From an uncultured Treponema sp. (lineage in GTDB: Bacteria; Spirochaetota; Spirochaetia; Treponematales; Treponemataceae), in the NCBI GenBank assembly GCA_934691925.1, contig CAKUTI010000040.1, positions 1 through 12,956 of the forward strand: a stretch of 12,956 bases of DNA. The letters run 5' to 3'. Numbering within the stretch: the first letter of the stretch is position 1; each line of letters begins with the position of its first letter. Below, one piece after another: positions 6,069 to 12,956 of this stretch. The notes below the pieces were generated by a model. That model was not told the origin of the DNA, did no database searches, and saw nothing but the letters and a program-made list of their open reading frames with translations. The position numbers were made by a program, and so were the translations under genes.

Positions 6069-7330
6069 TTCTTAACTCCGATTCTTTTCTGGTCTTTTTC
6101 CTTGAAAGTCAGAAGCCGCTTGTCTTTTTGAGGAACAGGCAAAGTTATCTTAAAAAGTGAGCCTTCGCCGAGTTTTGACTCAACTGCGATGTCGCCTGAA
6201 AATTCCTTTATGATTTTGTAGCTCATCGCCATTCCAAGCCCGGTTCCGTTCGCCTTTGTAGTGAAATAAGGCTCGAAAATCCGCGAAACCGTCTCCTCGC
6301 TCATTCCGCAGCCGTTGTCAGAAAAAAGAATTGTATATTTGTCATCTTTCACAGAAGTTTTCACGGAAATCATTCCGGCATAGTCTTTAGTCAAGTCCAG
6401 ATTCGCCTCGTTTTTTGACTCAATCGCGGAAACAGAATTCGTCGCAAGGTTCACGATAATCTCGCGGAAAAGTTTCTGGTCGATTAAAATCCGCAAGTCT
6501 TCCTTGTTCAATCTGATTTCGGTCCTTATTTTTTTTGATTTAAGCTCCGGCCCGAAAAAGTCAAAAATCGACTTTAAAAGCTTGTCAGGATTCACAAGCT
6601 CAAGATTCGCGGAAATCGGTCGGACAGCCATCAGAAAATCGACCACAATCTTGTTGAGATTCTCAATTTCCTGATTTATTACGTCAAGATAATTTTCAAG
6701 AAATTTTGGTTCTGGAAGTTTTCCGTCAAAATCGCGCTTCTTTTTTATCATTTTTTGAATCAGCTGAATGTGAATGCTGATTGCGCCAAGCGGATTCTTG
6801 ATTTCGTGCGCGACGCTCGCCGCAATGTTTGTAAGGCCAGCGAGTGTTTCCATCCTGTGAAGAAGAATTTCCTGTTGCTTACGCTCGGTAACGTCCTCGA
6901 TTCTTATGATTGAGCCAAGCAAAGTCTGGTCGTTTGTCTGCCCCTGAACTAGCGGAGTCACAAAAATATCGATAAAGCGCACCGAGCCGCCCGAAGTTTT
7001 TACCGTGTATTCGCTTGAAACATTCGTTTTGCCGTTTTCAAAGCAGTCTTTCAGGAATTTTGAGATTTCATCGTCATCAATATAATTGTAAACTGGCTCG
7101 TCGTCAGAAAATTTGTCAAAAGAAGATTTTAATGGAAGATAACGCTCCGCCGCCTTGTTTATATTTATAAGAAGAAATTTCTCGTCAACAATCACAAGCC
7201 CGCTCTGAAGTGACTGAAAAATCGAACTGAAAAGCTCCGTTTTTCCGCAATTGTCCTCAATGATTCTTTGAATTTGCGCGCTTGAAAGCTTGTCGAGCTT
7301 TTGGGAAACGCGCTTTGAAAATTCCTGCAT
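6065..7330 (-). CDS. Soluble PAS-domain histidine kinase, NtrB/AtoS-like
   Basis: The sensor partner of the adjacent NtrC-type regulator: it should autophosphorylate on His175 and pass phosphate to D52 of that protein. The 421-residue product has no signal peptide or membrane segment, so it senses a cytoplasmic cue. A short helical N terminus is followed by a PAS domain (about 30-150, GLVIVDEKFLLININKAAER, ending IIRIEDVTERK). Then come the HisKA dimerisation helix with VAHEIKNPLGAI (173-184) and the ATPase domain with N-box NLATNSVSAI (294-303), G1 DNGCGM (338-343), F-box EPYFTTK and G2 GTGLGM (362-367). The ATG at 7330 has GGGGG five nt upstream; the in-frame TTG at 7342 overlaps that site and is rejected. 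It follows holB by 36 nt and overlaps the regulator by 4 nt. The ligand of the PAS domain cannot be told from sequence. Confidence 0.95.
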   Translation of the reverse strand: MQEFSKRVSQKLDKLSSAQIQRIIEDNCGKTELFSSIFQSLQSGLVIVDEKFLLININKAAERYLPLKSSFDKFSDDEPVYNYIDDDEISKFLKDCFENGKTNVSSEYTVKTSGGSVRFIDIFVTPLVQGQTNDQTLLGSIIRIEDVTERKQQEILLHRMETLAGLTNIAASVAHEIKNPLGAISIHIQLIQKMIKKKRDFDGKLPEPKFLENYLDVINQEIENLNKIVVDFLMAVRPISANLELVNPDKLLKSIFDFFGPELKSKKIRTEIRLNKEDLRILIDQKLFREIIVNLATNSVSAIESKNEANLDLTKDYAGMISVKTSVKDDKYTILFSDNGCGMSEETVSRIFEPYFTTKANGTGLGMAMSYKIIKEFSGDIAVESKLGEGSLFKITLPVPQKDKRLLTFKEKDQKRIGVKK

Positions 7331-7366
7331 ATTTGCCCCCAAACTAATTCACAAAATTTCAGATTT

Positions 7367-8584
7367 TCAGTCAAAAAACATTCTCGCTCCAGCCAAGTCG
7401 CGCGCAAGACTCTCGAGCGCGGCAGGCGCGGACTGGTTGTAGACGGTAACGTTGTTGTAGCAGTTTCTAGTGAATTCAACGACTTTTTCGCAGAGCCGAA
7501 CGTTTTTCGCGCTTTGGGGATTTTTTCTCGCGGCTTCCATTATTCCAACCAAAAACGATTTCAGCAAAACGGTCGGAGAAAAATTGTTGCACAATTTAAG
7601 GATTGCAGAAGCGAGCGGAATTTTTCCCTGCATAATGCTTGAAAAATATTCAGACGCGATTTTTTTTATCTGCTCAGGATTCACAGGAAGAAAAGTCTCC
7701 AAATATTCTGAGACAGAAAGATTTTTGTCATTAGAAGAATGAAAAACGCGGTCAATCACCTCGTTCTGCTGCTTTTGAGTCCGTTCTGAAAAATAATATG
7801 TGCGAACGCGTGAAAGAATCGTCGGCATTACGGCTTGTCTTCGCGATGTGGTCAAGATAAAGACAGCATCGCTCGGCGGCTCCTCAAGAATTTTAAGCAA
7901 AGCGTTTCTCGCGCCCTCCAACATTCTCTCGGCATTTTCGATTACAAAGACTTTTTTTCCGTCAGTTGATTTCAAATGCGCCCACGAAGCCGCCTTCCTA
8001 ATCTGGCTGATAGGAATTGAGTCGTACATAAAAGCCGACTCGAGCTTTTCGCACTGGGCAATTATATTTTCAGCCGTTTTTTGAAGCTTGTCGTTTTCAA
8101 GAAGCTCTTTTTCAGGAGAGATTTTTTCCATTTCCTCGTCGATAAGCTGCATAAGCTGCGCGATTTTAGGAATTTTGTCGTCATCTTCCCAAAGAATCTG
8201 ACTGAAACGGTTTGTGAGCTTTCTGACAGAACGCAAAAAAAGATAGCGCGTCGCAGGCAAGCACCGCTCGTTGTTGTACGCGGCGTTCAGAAAAGCCTTT
8301 TTCGAAGCGTAAATTTCAAGCGAGCAGTCGCGAGGACCTGCAAGAAGAACGTTCGCGTTTGTAAGCTCCTTGTTTTTTTGGCAGCTCTGGCATTCGCAAA
8401 GCCAATGCCCTTTCGGGTGCTTTCTGTCGCCAGTGCAGGACAAAACGCGGGCAAGCTCCAGCGCGCAGGTGAGCTTGCCAGAAGCGGCAGGTCCCGCAAG
8501 CAAAATCGAGCCTGGAAGCCTTCCGTTTTCAATGTCAGACGACAAAAGAGACGACGCATTTTGATAAAGAAGATTGTCGAACAT
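7367..8584 (-). CDS. holB: DNA polymerase III delta' subunit (clamp-loader) with internal insertion
   Basis: A 405-residue AAA+ clamp-loader protein that helps load the beta sliding clamp at replication forks. Family signs are GSILLAGPAASGKLTCALEL (25-44), a zinc-binding Cys set C50, C63, C65, C68, the Walker B-like VFVIENAERM (212-221), ARNALLKILEEPPSDAVFIL (225-244), and sensor-1/arginine region PTILSRVR (254-261). Departures are clear. The Walker A has Leu instead of Ser/Thr after GK. The usual SRC motif reads SRV. About 90 extra residues (roughly 90-185, rich in Lys, Glu and Leu) lie between the zinc module and the ISQIRKAASWA helix (192-202). Delta' need not hydrolyse ATP, so the Walker changes fit delta' rather than tau/gamma. 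Its ATG shares one nucleotide with the cvpA stop (TAATG), so it is translationally coupled. Members are sometimes annotated as gamma/tau-related ATPase. Confidence 0.88.
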   Translation of the reverse strand: MFDNLLYQNASSLLSSDIENGRLPGSILLAGPAASGKLTCALELARVLSCTGDRKHPKGHWLCECQSCQKNKELTNANVLLAGPRDCSLEIYASKKAFLNAAYNNERCLPATRYLFLRSVRKLTNRFSQILWEDDDKIPKIAQLMQLIDEEMEKISPEKELLENDKLQKTAENIIAQCEKLESAFMYDSIPISQIRKAASWAHLKSTDGKKVFVIENAERMLEGARNALLKILEEPPSDAVFILTTSRRQAVMPTILSRVRTYYFSERTQKQQNEVIDRVFHSSNDKNLSVSEYLETFLPVNPEQIKKIASEYFSSIMQGKIPLASAILKLCNNFSPTVLLKSFLVGIMEAARKNPQSAKNVRLCEKVVEFTRNCYNNVTVYNQSAPAALESLARDLAGARMFFD

Positions 8585-9066
8585 TAAACGAACATTCCGT
8601 GAATATAATCAATCGGTTTTTGAAGAGCCGGAAGCAAAAGCGAAGAAACAGTGCTTTCATTTGTAACCGAGCTTGAGTCAAACCAAATCTGAGCTTTAAG
8701 CAAAATCAGAACGCAGGCGACAACCGCAATTCCCTCAGCCGCGCCAAAAATAAATCCGAGAACGTGGTCAAGGCTTTTCAAGATTTCCCCAGAAAAAATA
8801 TTCTTGAAGATTATCTGCAAAATCTTTACAAAAAGGAAAACTGCAACAAAAATCAGGATAAAAGCGATTACAAGGTCAACAGTCGGATTGTTTATGATTT
8901 TTGCAAGATAAGGAGAAAGACGGCCGCAAAAGAAAAACGCCGCGACAGCTCCAGCGACAACAGCGAGTTTTCCGAAAAGCTCTTTTATAAAGCCGTTCAC
9001 GCAGGAAGTCACCGCAAAAAACAGAATAATCACGATAAAGACAACATCGATAAAATTAAACGTCAT
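8584..9066 (-). CDS. cvpA: CvpA family inner-membrane protein
   Basis: A 160-residue integral membrane protein of the CvpA family (PF02674). The founding member is needed for colicin V production; in other bacteria members affect envelope stress and bile tolerance, and the biochemical role is unclear. Four hydrophobic segments are visible at about 5-20, 33-47, 64-88 and 103-124. The family signatures are VNGFIKELFGKLAVVAG (23-39) and LDHVLGFIFGAAEGI (99-113). A mostly polar C terminus of about 35 residues follows. The ATG (9066) lies 11 nt inside the 3' end of murG and has GGAG eight nt upstream, and the stop codon overlaps the holB start. It therefore belongs to the murG operon, which places it among envelope and replication genes. 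Confidence 0.9.
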   Translation of the reverse strand: MTFNFIDVVFIVIILFFAVTSCVNGFIKELFGKLAVVAGAVAAFFFCGRLSPYLAKIINNPTVDLVIAFILIFVAVFLFVKILQIIFKNIFSGEILKSLDHVLGFIFGAAEGIAVVACVLILLKAQIWFDSSSVTNESTVSSLLLPALQKPIDYIHGMFV

Positions 9067-10186
9067 AGATTATCTCCGCAATGCAAAGCGCAGGACGTTT
9101 TCCGTCAGAAAGAGACTTTGCCTTTTCAGCGATTTTTTTCCGCTCATCTTCATCAAGAAATTTTTCAAGCGATTTTTTGAGATTTTCAGAATTTGCCTCA
9201 TCTCCAACAAGAATTTCCGCAGCCCCGTGCTCTGAAAAATATTTTGCGTTGTCAACTTGATCTCCGCGCGTTCCGCTTCCGCACAGAGGAATCAAAACCA
9301 TCGCCTTTCCCAAAACAGAACATTCCCAAAGAGAATTTGCCCCTGCCCGGCTCAAAACAGCGTCAGCGCAGGCAATAACATCGGGCATCTCCTTGTAAAT
9401 AAACGGATGAAGAAAATATCCGGGAACATTTTTCGGCATATTTTCCGCGTCGCGGCCGCCGCACTGGTGAACAACATTAAAACGCGAAGTAAGCCATTCA
9501 AGATTCTGAACAACGAGAGAATTTATCTGATGCGCGCCAAGACTTCCGCCCAAGACAAGCAGAACAGGCTTTGAAGAATCATAGTCAGGGCGGTTTTCAA
9601 AAAGAAATTTTCTGCCGTTTTCAGCATTTGCGCTGTAAAAAACCGGGCGCACAGGATTTCCAGTAACAACGATTTTATTTTGCTTTTCAGACGGGAAATA
9701 TTTTTTCGTCTCCTCGTAAGAGACAAGAATTTTTGATGCGAATTTCGAATTTATTCTAGTCGCAAGCCCTGGAGTAAAATCGCACTCATGCGTAAAGACC
9801 GGAATATGAAGAAGCTGGGCCGCAACGCACGGAGGAACGCTCACAAAGCCGCCTTTAGAAAAAAGAACCGCAGGCTTTGTCTTCATTAAAAAGAAAAACG
9901 ACTTTACAAAGCCGAAAAAAATCTTAAAAATGTCGAGAAAATTTCTGAAAGAGAAATACCGGCGGAGTTTTCCGCTTGGAACGCCGTTGAACAAATCGAC
10001 CGAGCCGCTTTTTTCAACGATATTTCGGTCCATGCCGGAAGAATTTCCAATCCAGCATATTTTTATTTTCTGATTTTTTGACTCAGCAATTTTTCGAAGC
10101 TCATCGGCGACTGCAAGCCCCGGATAGATATGGCCGCCAGTTCCGCCGCCGGCAAAAACAAAAGTGCGCACATTTGAATCTTTCAT
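9056..10186 (-). CDS. murG: MurG, UDP-GlcNAc:lipid I N-acetylglucosaminyltransferase
   Basis: Transfers GlcNAc from UDP-GlcNAc to lipid I on the inner face of the cytoplasmic membrane, giving lipid II, the last cytoplasmic step of peptidoglycan precursor synthesis. The 376-residue protein has a GT-B fold: the N-terminal glycine loop GGGTGGH (13-19), a hydrophobic/basic membrane-facing patch (about 83-102), the second glycine loop GGSLGAHQIN (213-222), and the UDP-GlcNAc site SRAGANSLWE (279-288) with GDQVDNAKYF (308-317), where E288, Q310 and N313 correspond to the conserved donor-binding residues. The usual HEQN near the domain cleft reads HECD (133-136). It is the first gene of the operon with cvpA, holB, kinase and regulator. 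No Shine-Dalgarno precedes the ATG at 10186, and the promoter -10 ends 8 nt before it, so the message is probably leaderless. GTG at codon 6 is a less likely start. Confidence 0.95.
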   Translation of the reverse strand: MKDSNVRTFVFAGGGTGGHIYPGLAVADELRKIAESKNQKIKICWIGNSSGMDRNIVEKSGSVDLFNGVPSGKLRRYFSFRNFLDIFKIFFGFVKSFFFLMKTKPAVLFSKGGFVSVPPCVAAQLLHIPVFTHECDFTPGLATRINSKFASKILVSYEETKKYFPSEKQNKIVVTGNPVRPVFYSANAENGRKFLFENRPDYDSSKPVLLVLGGSLGAHQINSLVVQNLEWLTSRFNVVHQCGGRDAENMPKNVPGYFLHPFIYKEMPDVIACADAVLSRAGANSLWECSVLGKAMVLIPLCGSGTRGDQVDNAKYFSEHGAAEILVGDEANSENLKKSLEKFLDEDERKKIAEKAKSLSDGKRPALCIAEIIYDV

Positions 10187-10194
10187 AGTGATTC

Positions 10195-10223
10195 ATTATG
10201 ACACACTTTTTTTACACATTCAA
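10195..10223 (-). promoter_or_regulatory. Sigma-70 promoter of the murG operon, abutting the start codon
   Basis: On the minus strand TTGAAT (10218-10223), an exact 17-bp spacer and CATAAT (10195-10200) match the -35/-10 consensus at 4 and 5 of 6 bases. The murG ATG begins 8 nt past the -10, so transcription should start at or within about 2 nt of the A of ATG. Confidence 0.6.
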
Positions 10224-10226
10224 CAT

Positions 10227-10289
10227 AAAAACTTTCCGCAGATTCTCCTGATTTTTTTAATTAAAATCAAAATCGGAAAACTGCGGAAA
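10227..10289 (-). terminator. Intrinsic terminator after the beta-barrel gene
   Basis: On the minus strand TTTCCGCAG (10281-10289) pairs with CTGCGGAAA (10233-10241), nine bp. A second, A+T-rich inner stem GATTTT/AAAATC extends the hairpin, which is followed by GTTTTTATG. It begins about 9 nt past the stop codon. The murG promoter -35 lies immediately beyond it, insulating that operon. Confidence 0.7.
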
Positions 10290-10297
10290 AACGGAAT

Positions 10298-11272
10298 CTA
10301 CAGTTTTAATCTAAGGCTTAAAGCTCCGCTCCAAAGCTGGCTGTCAGTTCCAAGATGGCGCAAGTCCGCGCAGACGCTTCCTGTAAGCTGCATAGCCATG
10401 AAGTTGAATCCAAGACCGCCGTAAAGCTGCGGCTGGAAATTTCCGAATGTGCTTGTGGAATTGTTTCCGCTGCCTGAAATGTCAACATTAGCAGCATTAG
10501 CCGCCGCGATAGCCTGCGAATTCTTGATTGCCCAGTCGTAGTCGTTGTCATATTTTGAAAGAACTGCGCGCACGCCTACAAACGGAGTGAATCCAATCTT
10601 TACAACCGGAATGTTCAACGATTTTGAAAGCTGAAGAGAAACGTACATTGTCTGAACTTTGTAGTCAACATTCGCCTCTGCGTCGTCGCTGCTTACTCCG
10701 AACGAGCCTGAGTTGTAAGAATATCCGGCTCCAACAGAAAGAGCAGGCTTTATAAGCCCATCCTCAAGAATCGCATAGCGCACATCTGCGGCAATCGTGA
10801 AGAAGTCAACTGTAAAATCAGAGCCGAACGCAGAAACTTCAAGCGAGTTGAGCTTCATAAAAGACAAGCCGATGTCAAAAGGAAGGAACACACCTCCGAC
10901 TCTTACATCAGCATTGAAAACAGGAAAATAATAATTGTCTTTCACATCGCTGATTCCGAGCATACTTGCAGCGTCAGCGATTCCTTCTGTGTTGATGTGA
11001 GTAACTCCGGCGTTGAATCCGACTGCGAAGTGAGGCGGAACTGCCGGGAAAACTTTTCCGATGAAAGCGTCTGCATACACATTCTGCTGAACCGCAGCCT
11101 GCGGAACTGCAATTCCAAGCTCGCCCGCAAAATCATCAAGACCGTCGTTGATTGTAGTCTTAAAAGTGTCTGCGTGCTTAGCAATATTGTCTTTAATATC
11201 GCTTGCAAAAACCATTCCGCAAGCACTAAATGCAAGCCCACAAACTGCGAGCAAATTTTTCATTTTTTTCAT
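10298..11272 (-). CDS. Secreted protein, probable outer-membrane beta-barrel, function unknown
   Basis: A 324-residue exported protein that I cannot assign to a named family. A signal peptide is clear: MKKMK, hydrophobic LLAVCGLAFSACGM, and a likely signal peptidase I site VFA|SD after residue 23. C18 in FSAC would also fit the loose spirochaetal lipobox, so a lipoprotein is possible but less likely. After a helical, polar segment (24-55) the rest alternates hydrophobic and polar residues in short strands broken by Gly/Asn/Asp turns (for example GFNAGVTHIN, VSVGAGYSYNSGS-like 178-190, FTPFVGVRAVL 228-238, QLYGGLGFNF 282-291), ending in a strand WSGALSLRLKL. A low-complexity Ala/Asn/Ser/Gly stretch (253-277) looks like a surface loop. 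It has its own promoter, a strong GGAGG site 7 nt before the ATG and its own terminator, so it is probably well expressed. Porin-like transport or adhesion are only possibilities. Confidence 0.75.
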   Translation of the reverse strand: MKKMKNLLAVCGLAFSACGMVFASDIKDNIAKHADTFKTTINDGLDDFAGELGIAVPQAAVQQNVYADAFIGKVFPAVPPHFAVGFNAGVTHINTEGIADAASMLGISDVKDNYYFPVFNADVRVGGVFLPFDIGLSFMKLNSLEVSAFGSDFTVDFFTIAADVRYAILEDGLIKPALSVGAGYSYNSGSFGVSSDDAEANVDYKVQTMYVSLQLSKSLNIPVVKIGFTPFVGVRAVLSKYDNDYDWAIKNSQAIAAANAANVDISGSGNNSTSTFGNFQPQLYGGLGFNFMAMQLTGSVCADLRHLGTDSQLWSGALSLRLKL

Positions 11273-11316
11273 AATTTTCCTCCAAAAAGGTTTGCGCTCT
11301 AAAAAGCGTTTTTTTG

Positions 11317-11345
11317 ATTATAACTAGAACTCTGCGATTTTTCCA
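11317..11345 (-). promoter_or_regulatory. Sigma-70 promoter of the beta-barrel gene
   Basis: On the minus strand TGGAAA (11340-11345, 4 of 6 consensus), a 17-bp spacer and a perfect TATAAT (11317-11322). The predicted start near 11310 gives a leader of about 38 nt that ends in the GGAGG ribosome binding site; a weak 4-bp CGCT/AGCG stem lies early in this leader. Confidence 0.7.
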
Positions 11346-11360
11346 TTTTAAAATACTCGA

Positions 11361-12839
11361 TTAAAAATTTTCTAGTTTTTCAATAACTTTCTTGCCGACT
11401 TTCCAATTGTCACCCGCGCCCATCGTCACAAAAACATAGCCGTCCTTATATTCCGCCCCGCTCGGCTCACTAAGCATTTTCAAAGCGGCTTCTGCAGCCT
11501 CGTCAAATTCTTTCGCGTAGACAACATCTTTATGATATTTTCTTGCGTGCTCAGCAAGAAGCTCGCCCGAAACTTTAGCCGCCGTCGCGTCTTCCCTTGC
11601 GCTTCCGTAAATTTTGTTGATTATCACTTTGTCAGCAGCCCCGAAGCTTGACGCAAATTCCTCAAGAAGAGCGGCAGTGCGTGTGTAAGTATGGCTCATA
11701 AAGTCAACGATGATTTTGTGTCCTTTGTAAAATTCGCGGAATCCTTCAAGAGTCGTCTTTATCGCCGTCGGATGATGGCCGTAGTCGTCAATAAAAATCA
11801 CGTCCTGCCCGAGAGGAGTTTTTTTCTGCGCGACAATCTCGCTGCGCCTTTTTCCGCCTGCAAAGTCAAGCAAGCCGGACTTTATTTTTTCAATATAATC
11901 TTTCGGATTTTTTCCGTCTGTCCTTAAAAGCTCACAAATCAAGGCGACCGCCGCGCATGAATTTCTCACGTTGTGCTCGCCCGGAACTTTTATCTCACAT
12001 TCTCCAATCAAAGAGATTGAAAAACTCTGCTTTCCGCAGGAGACTTTCCCAAAAGTTAGCTTGTAGTCTCCGTCCGCATTTTCTCCGTAAGGAATCATCC
12101 GGATGTCGGGGCGTTTTTCCGACGCGATTTTTGCAGTTTCAGACGCGCCTTTATCGTCAGCGCAGAAAATAAGCTGGCCGTTTTTTGGAAGCTTCAAAAT
12201 GTAATCAACAAAAGCGTTTCTGATGTCCTTGTAAGTCGGATAAAAATCCTGATGGTCGCTTTCAACCGAAGTCAAGATGATTTTTTTTGGCGCGAAATGC
12301 ATAAAATTCCGCTTGTACTCGCAAGTTTCGGCGATAAAATATTTGTGTCCGCCTGAAAAAACGCAGCTGTCGCCGAAACTTTTTATTACAGAGCCTGCCA
12401 AAGCCTGTCCCGAAAGTGAAACCGATTTTAAGAGCGTTCCTGCAAGCCCGGTTGTCGTTGTTTTTCCGTGAACGCCGCAAATTCCGCAAGAAAAAGCCGA
12501 GCGGCTCACCGCACCTAAAGCCTCAGAATAAAGCAGAACTGGCAATTTTTTTTCAGCGGCTGCCGAAAGGTCAGGATTTTTTTCGATTGAATACGCGCTC
12601 GAATAAACAACGTATTTTATGTCGTCAGTGATGTTGTCTTTAGAAAAAGGCAAGGCCTTGATTCCGAGTTTTTCCAAAATCTCGTCCGTGTAAAAACGCT
12701 CAGAAACGTCGCTTCCAGTGATAACCGCGCCCCGCGAATGTAAAATCTCAACAAGGGCAGCCATTCCAGTTCCCTTGATTCCAACAAAATGAAAATGAAT
12801 TCCTTTCAAATTTTCAGGAAAAGTAAAATCTTCAGTCAT
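11361..12839 (-). CDS. murC: MurC, UDP-N-acetylmuramate--L-alanine ligase
   Basis: ATP-dependent cytoplasmic ligase that adds L-Ala to UDP-MurNAc, the first amino-acid step of peptidoglycan precursor synthesis. The 492-residue product has the three Mur ligase domains: an N-terminal Rossmann domain with FVGIKGTGM (18-26) and TGSDVSE (41-47); the central ATPase with GVHGKTTTTGL (122-132), AETCEYKRNF (170-179), ESDHQDFYP (193-201) and HNVRNSCAA (289-297); and a C-terminal domain with FAGGKRRSE (326-334), DDYGHHPTAI (351-360) and MSHTYTRTAAL (381-391). Some motifs (KRRSE, HHPTAI) recall the tripeptide ligase Mpl, but the EY region and absence of another candidate favour MurC. The ATG at 12839 aligns with the usual MurC start. 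The in-frame TTG at 12926 would add 29 residues, upstream of the predicted promoter. It is transcribed alone or with the beta-barrel gene, which has its own promoter. Confidence 0.92.
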   Translation of the reverse strand: MTEDFTFPENLKGIHFHFVGIKGTGMAALVEILHSRGAVITGSDVSERFYTDEILEKLGIKALPFSKDNITDDIKYVVYSSAYSIEKNPDLSAAAEKKLPVLLYSEALGAVSRSAFSCGICGVHGKTTTTGLAGTLLKSVSLSGQALAGSVIKSFGDSCVFSGGHKYFIAETCEYKRNFMHFAPKKIILTSVESDHQDFYPTYKDIRNAFVDYILKLPKNGQLIFCADDKGASETAKIASEKRPDIRMIPYGENADGDYKLTFGKVSCGKQSFSISLIGECEIKVPGEHNVRNSCAAVALICELLRTDGKNPKDYIEKIKSGLLDFAGGKRRSEIVAQKKTPLGQDVIFIDDYGHHPTAIKTTLEGFREFYKGHKIIVDFMSHTYTRTAALLEEFASSFGAADKVIINKIYGSAREDATAAKVSGELLAEHARKYHKDVVYAKEFDEAAEAALKMLSEPSGAEYKDGYVFVTMGAGDNWKVGKKVIEKLENF

Positions 12840-12876
12840 AATCCGATAATGATAATGAAAAGCAATAGATTTTTCT

Positions 12877-12905
12877 ATGATAGCCTGAATTTCGAGTTCC
12901 AGCAA
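12877..12905 (-). promoter_or_regulatory. Probable sigma-70 promoter of murC
   Basis: On the minus strand TTGCTG (12900-12905), a 17-bp spacer and TATCAT (12877-12882, 5 of 6). The start would fall near 12870, about 31 nt before the murC ATG. No strong Shine-Dalgarno is visible before that ATG (CGGAT is the closest). The -35 is weak, so confidence is moderate. The final 50 bases of the window hold no other feature I can support. Confidence 0.5.
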
Positions 12906-12956
12906 AAATTTACAAAAAAAACGCAAAGCCTTATTTGTCCTGACGGCAAGAAAACT

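Noticed and set aside
8081..9180. Plus-strand open frames antisense to holB and cvpA (8081-8587 and 8764-9180)
   Set aside because: Highly basic shadow translations of well-supported minus-strand genes with no independent signals.
12840..12956. Possible N-terminal extension or fusion upstream of MurC; the murC frame stays open to the window edge
   Set aside because: The MurC family start aligns with the ATG at 12839, the extension begins with TTG, has no recognisable domain, and lies across the predicted promoter.

Overview
The window looks like chromosomal DNA of a spirochaete, most likely a Treponema. This rests on family resemblance: a Rho with a very long low-complexity N-terminal extension, the HU sequence, a murG-cvpA-holB-sensor kinase-response regulator gene order that matches my memory of treponemes, and a treponeme-like outer-membrane protein. 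No database could be searched. Base composition is low to moderate G+C. Almost every gene is on the minus strand, so transcription mostly runs from high to low coordinates. I see no insertion sequence, phage gene, CRISPR array or origin.

Left edge (1-940): an A+T-rich, gene-poor stretch. It holds a possible 17-codon gene tail, a 5'-truncated remnant of an XRE-type regulator, and a plus-strand tRNA-Leu(CAG) with its own promoter and terminator. This is the only plus-strand part of the window and the only part that looks decayed.

Information-processing block (869-4600, minus strand): tRNA-Glu(TTC), ribosomal protein S20 (rpsT), an HU-family DNA-binding protein, a bactofilin, and rho. Clear intrinsic terminators follow tRNA-Glu, rpsT and rho. 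A near-consensus sigma-70 promoter drives rho, giving it a leader of about 140 nt with a small upstream ORF and a hairpin.

Central operon (4659-10223, minus strand): murG, cvpA, holB, a soluble NtrB-like histidine kinase and an NtrC-like sigma-54 activator follow one another with overlaps of 11 and 1 nt, a 36-nt gap, and a 4-nt overlap. They are almost certainly co-transcribed. The operon ties a lipid II synthesis enzyme, a membrane protein, a clamp-loader subunit and a regulatory phosphorelay to one promoter. That promoter sits so close to the murG ATG that the message is probably leaderless.

Right part (10227-12956, minus strand): a secreted, probably outer-membrane beta-barrel protein with its own promoter, strong ribosome binding site and terminator, then murC, another peptidoglycan precursor gene, with its own promoter.

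The window is mainly ordinary housekeeping sequence. I did not find a convincing new biological system. The points most worth a second look are the large insertion and altered motifs in the clamp-loader delta' subunit, the rho leader and Rho extension, the probably leaderless murG, the operon that couples wall synthesis to a sigma-54 regulator with a GAFTDA loop, and the unrecognised beta-barrel protein.
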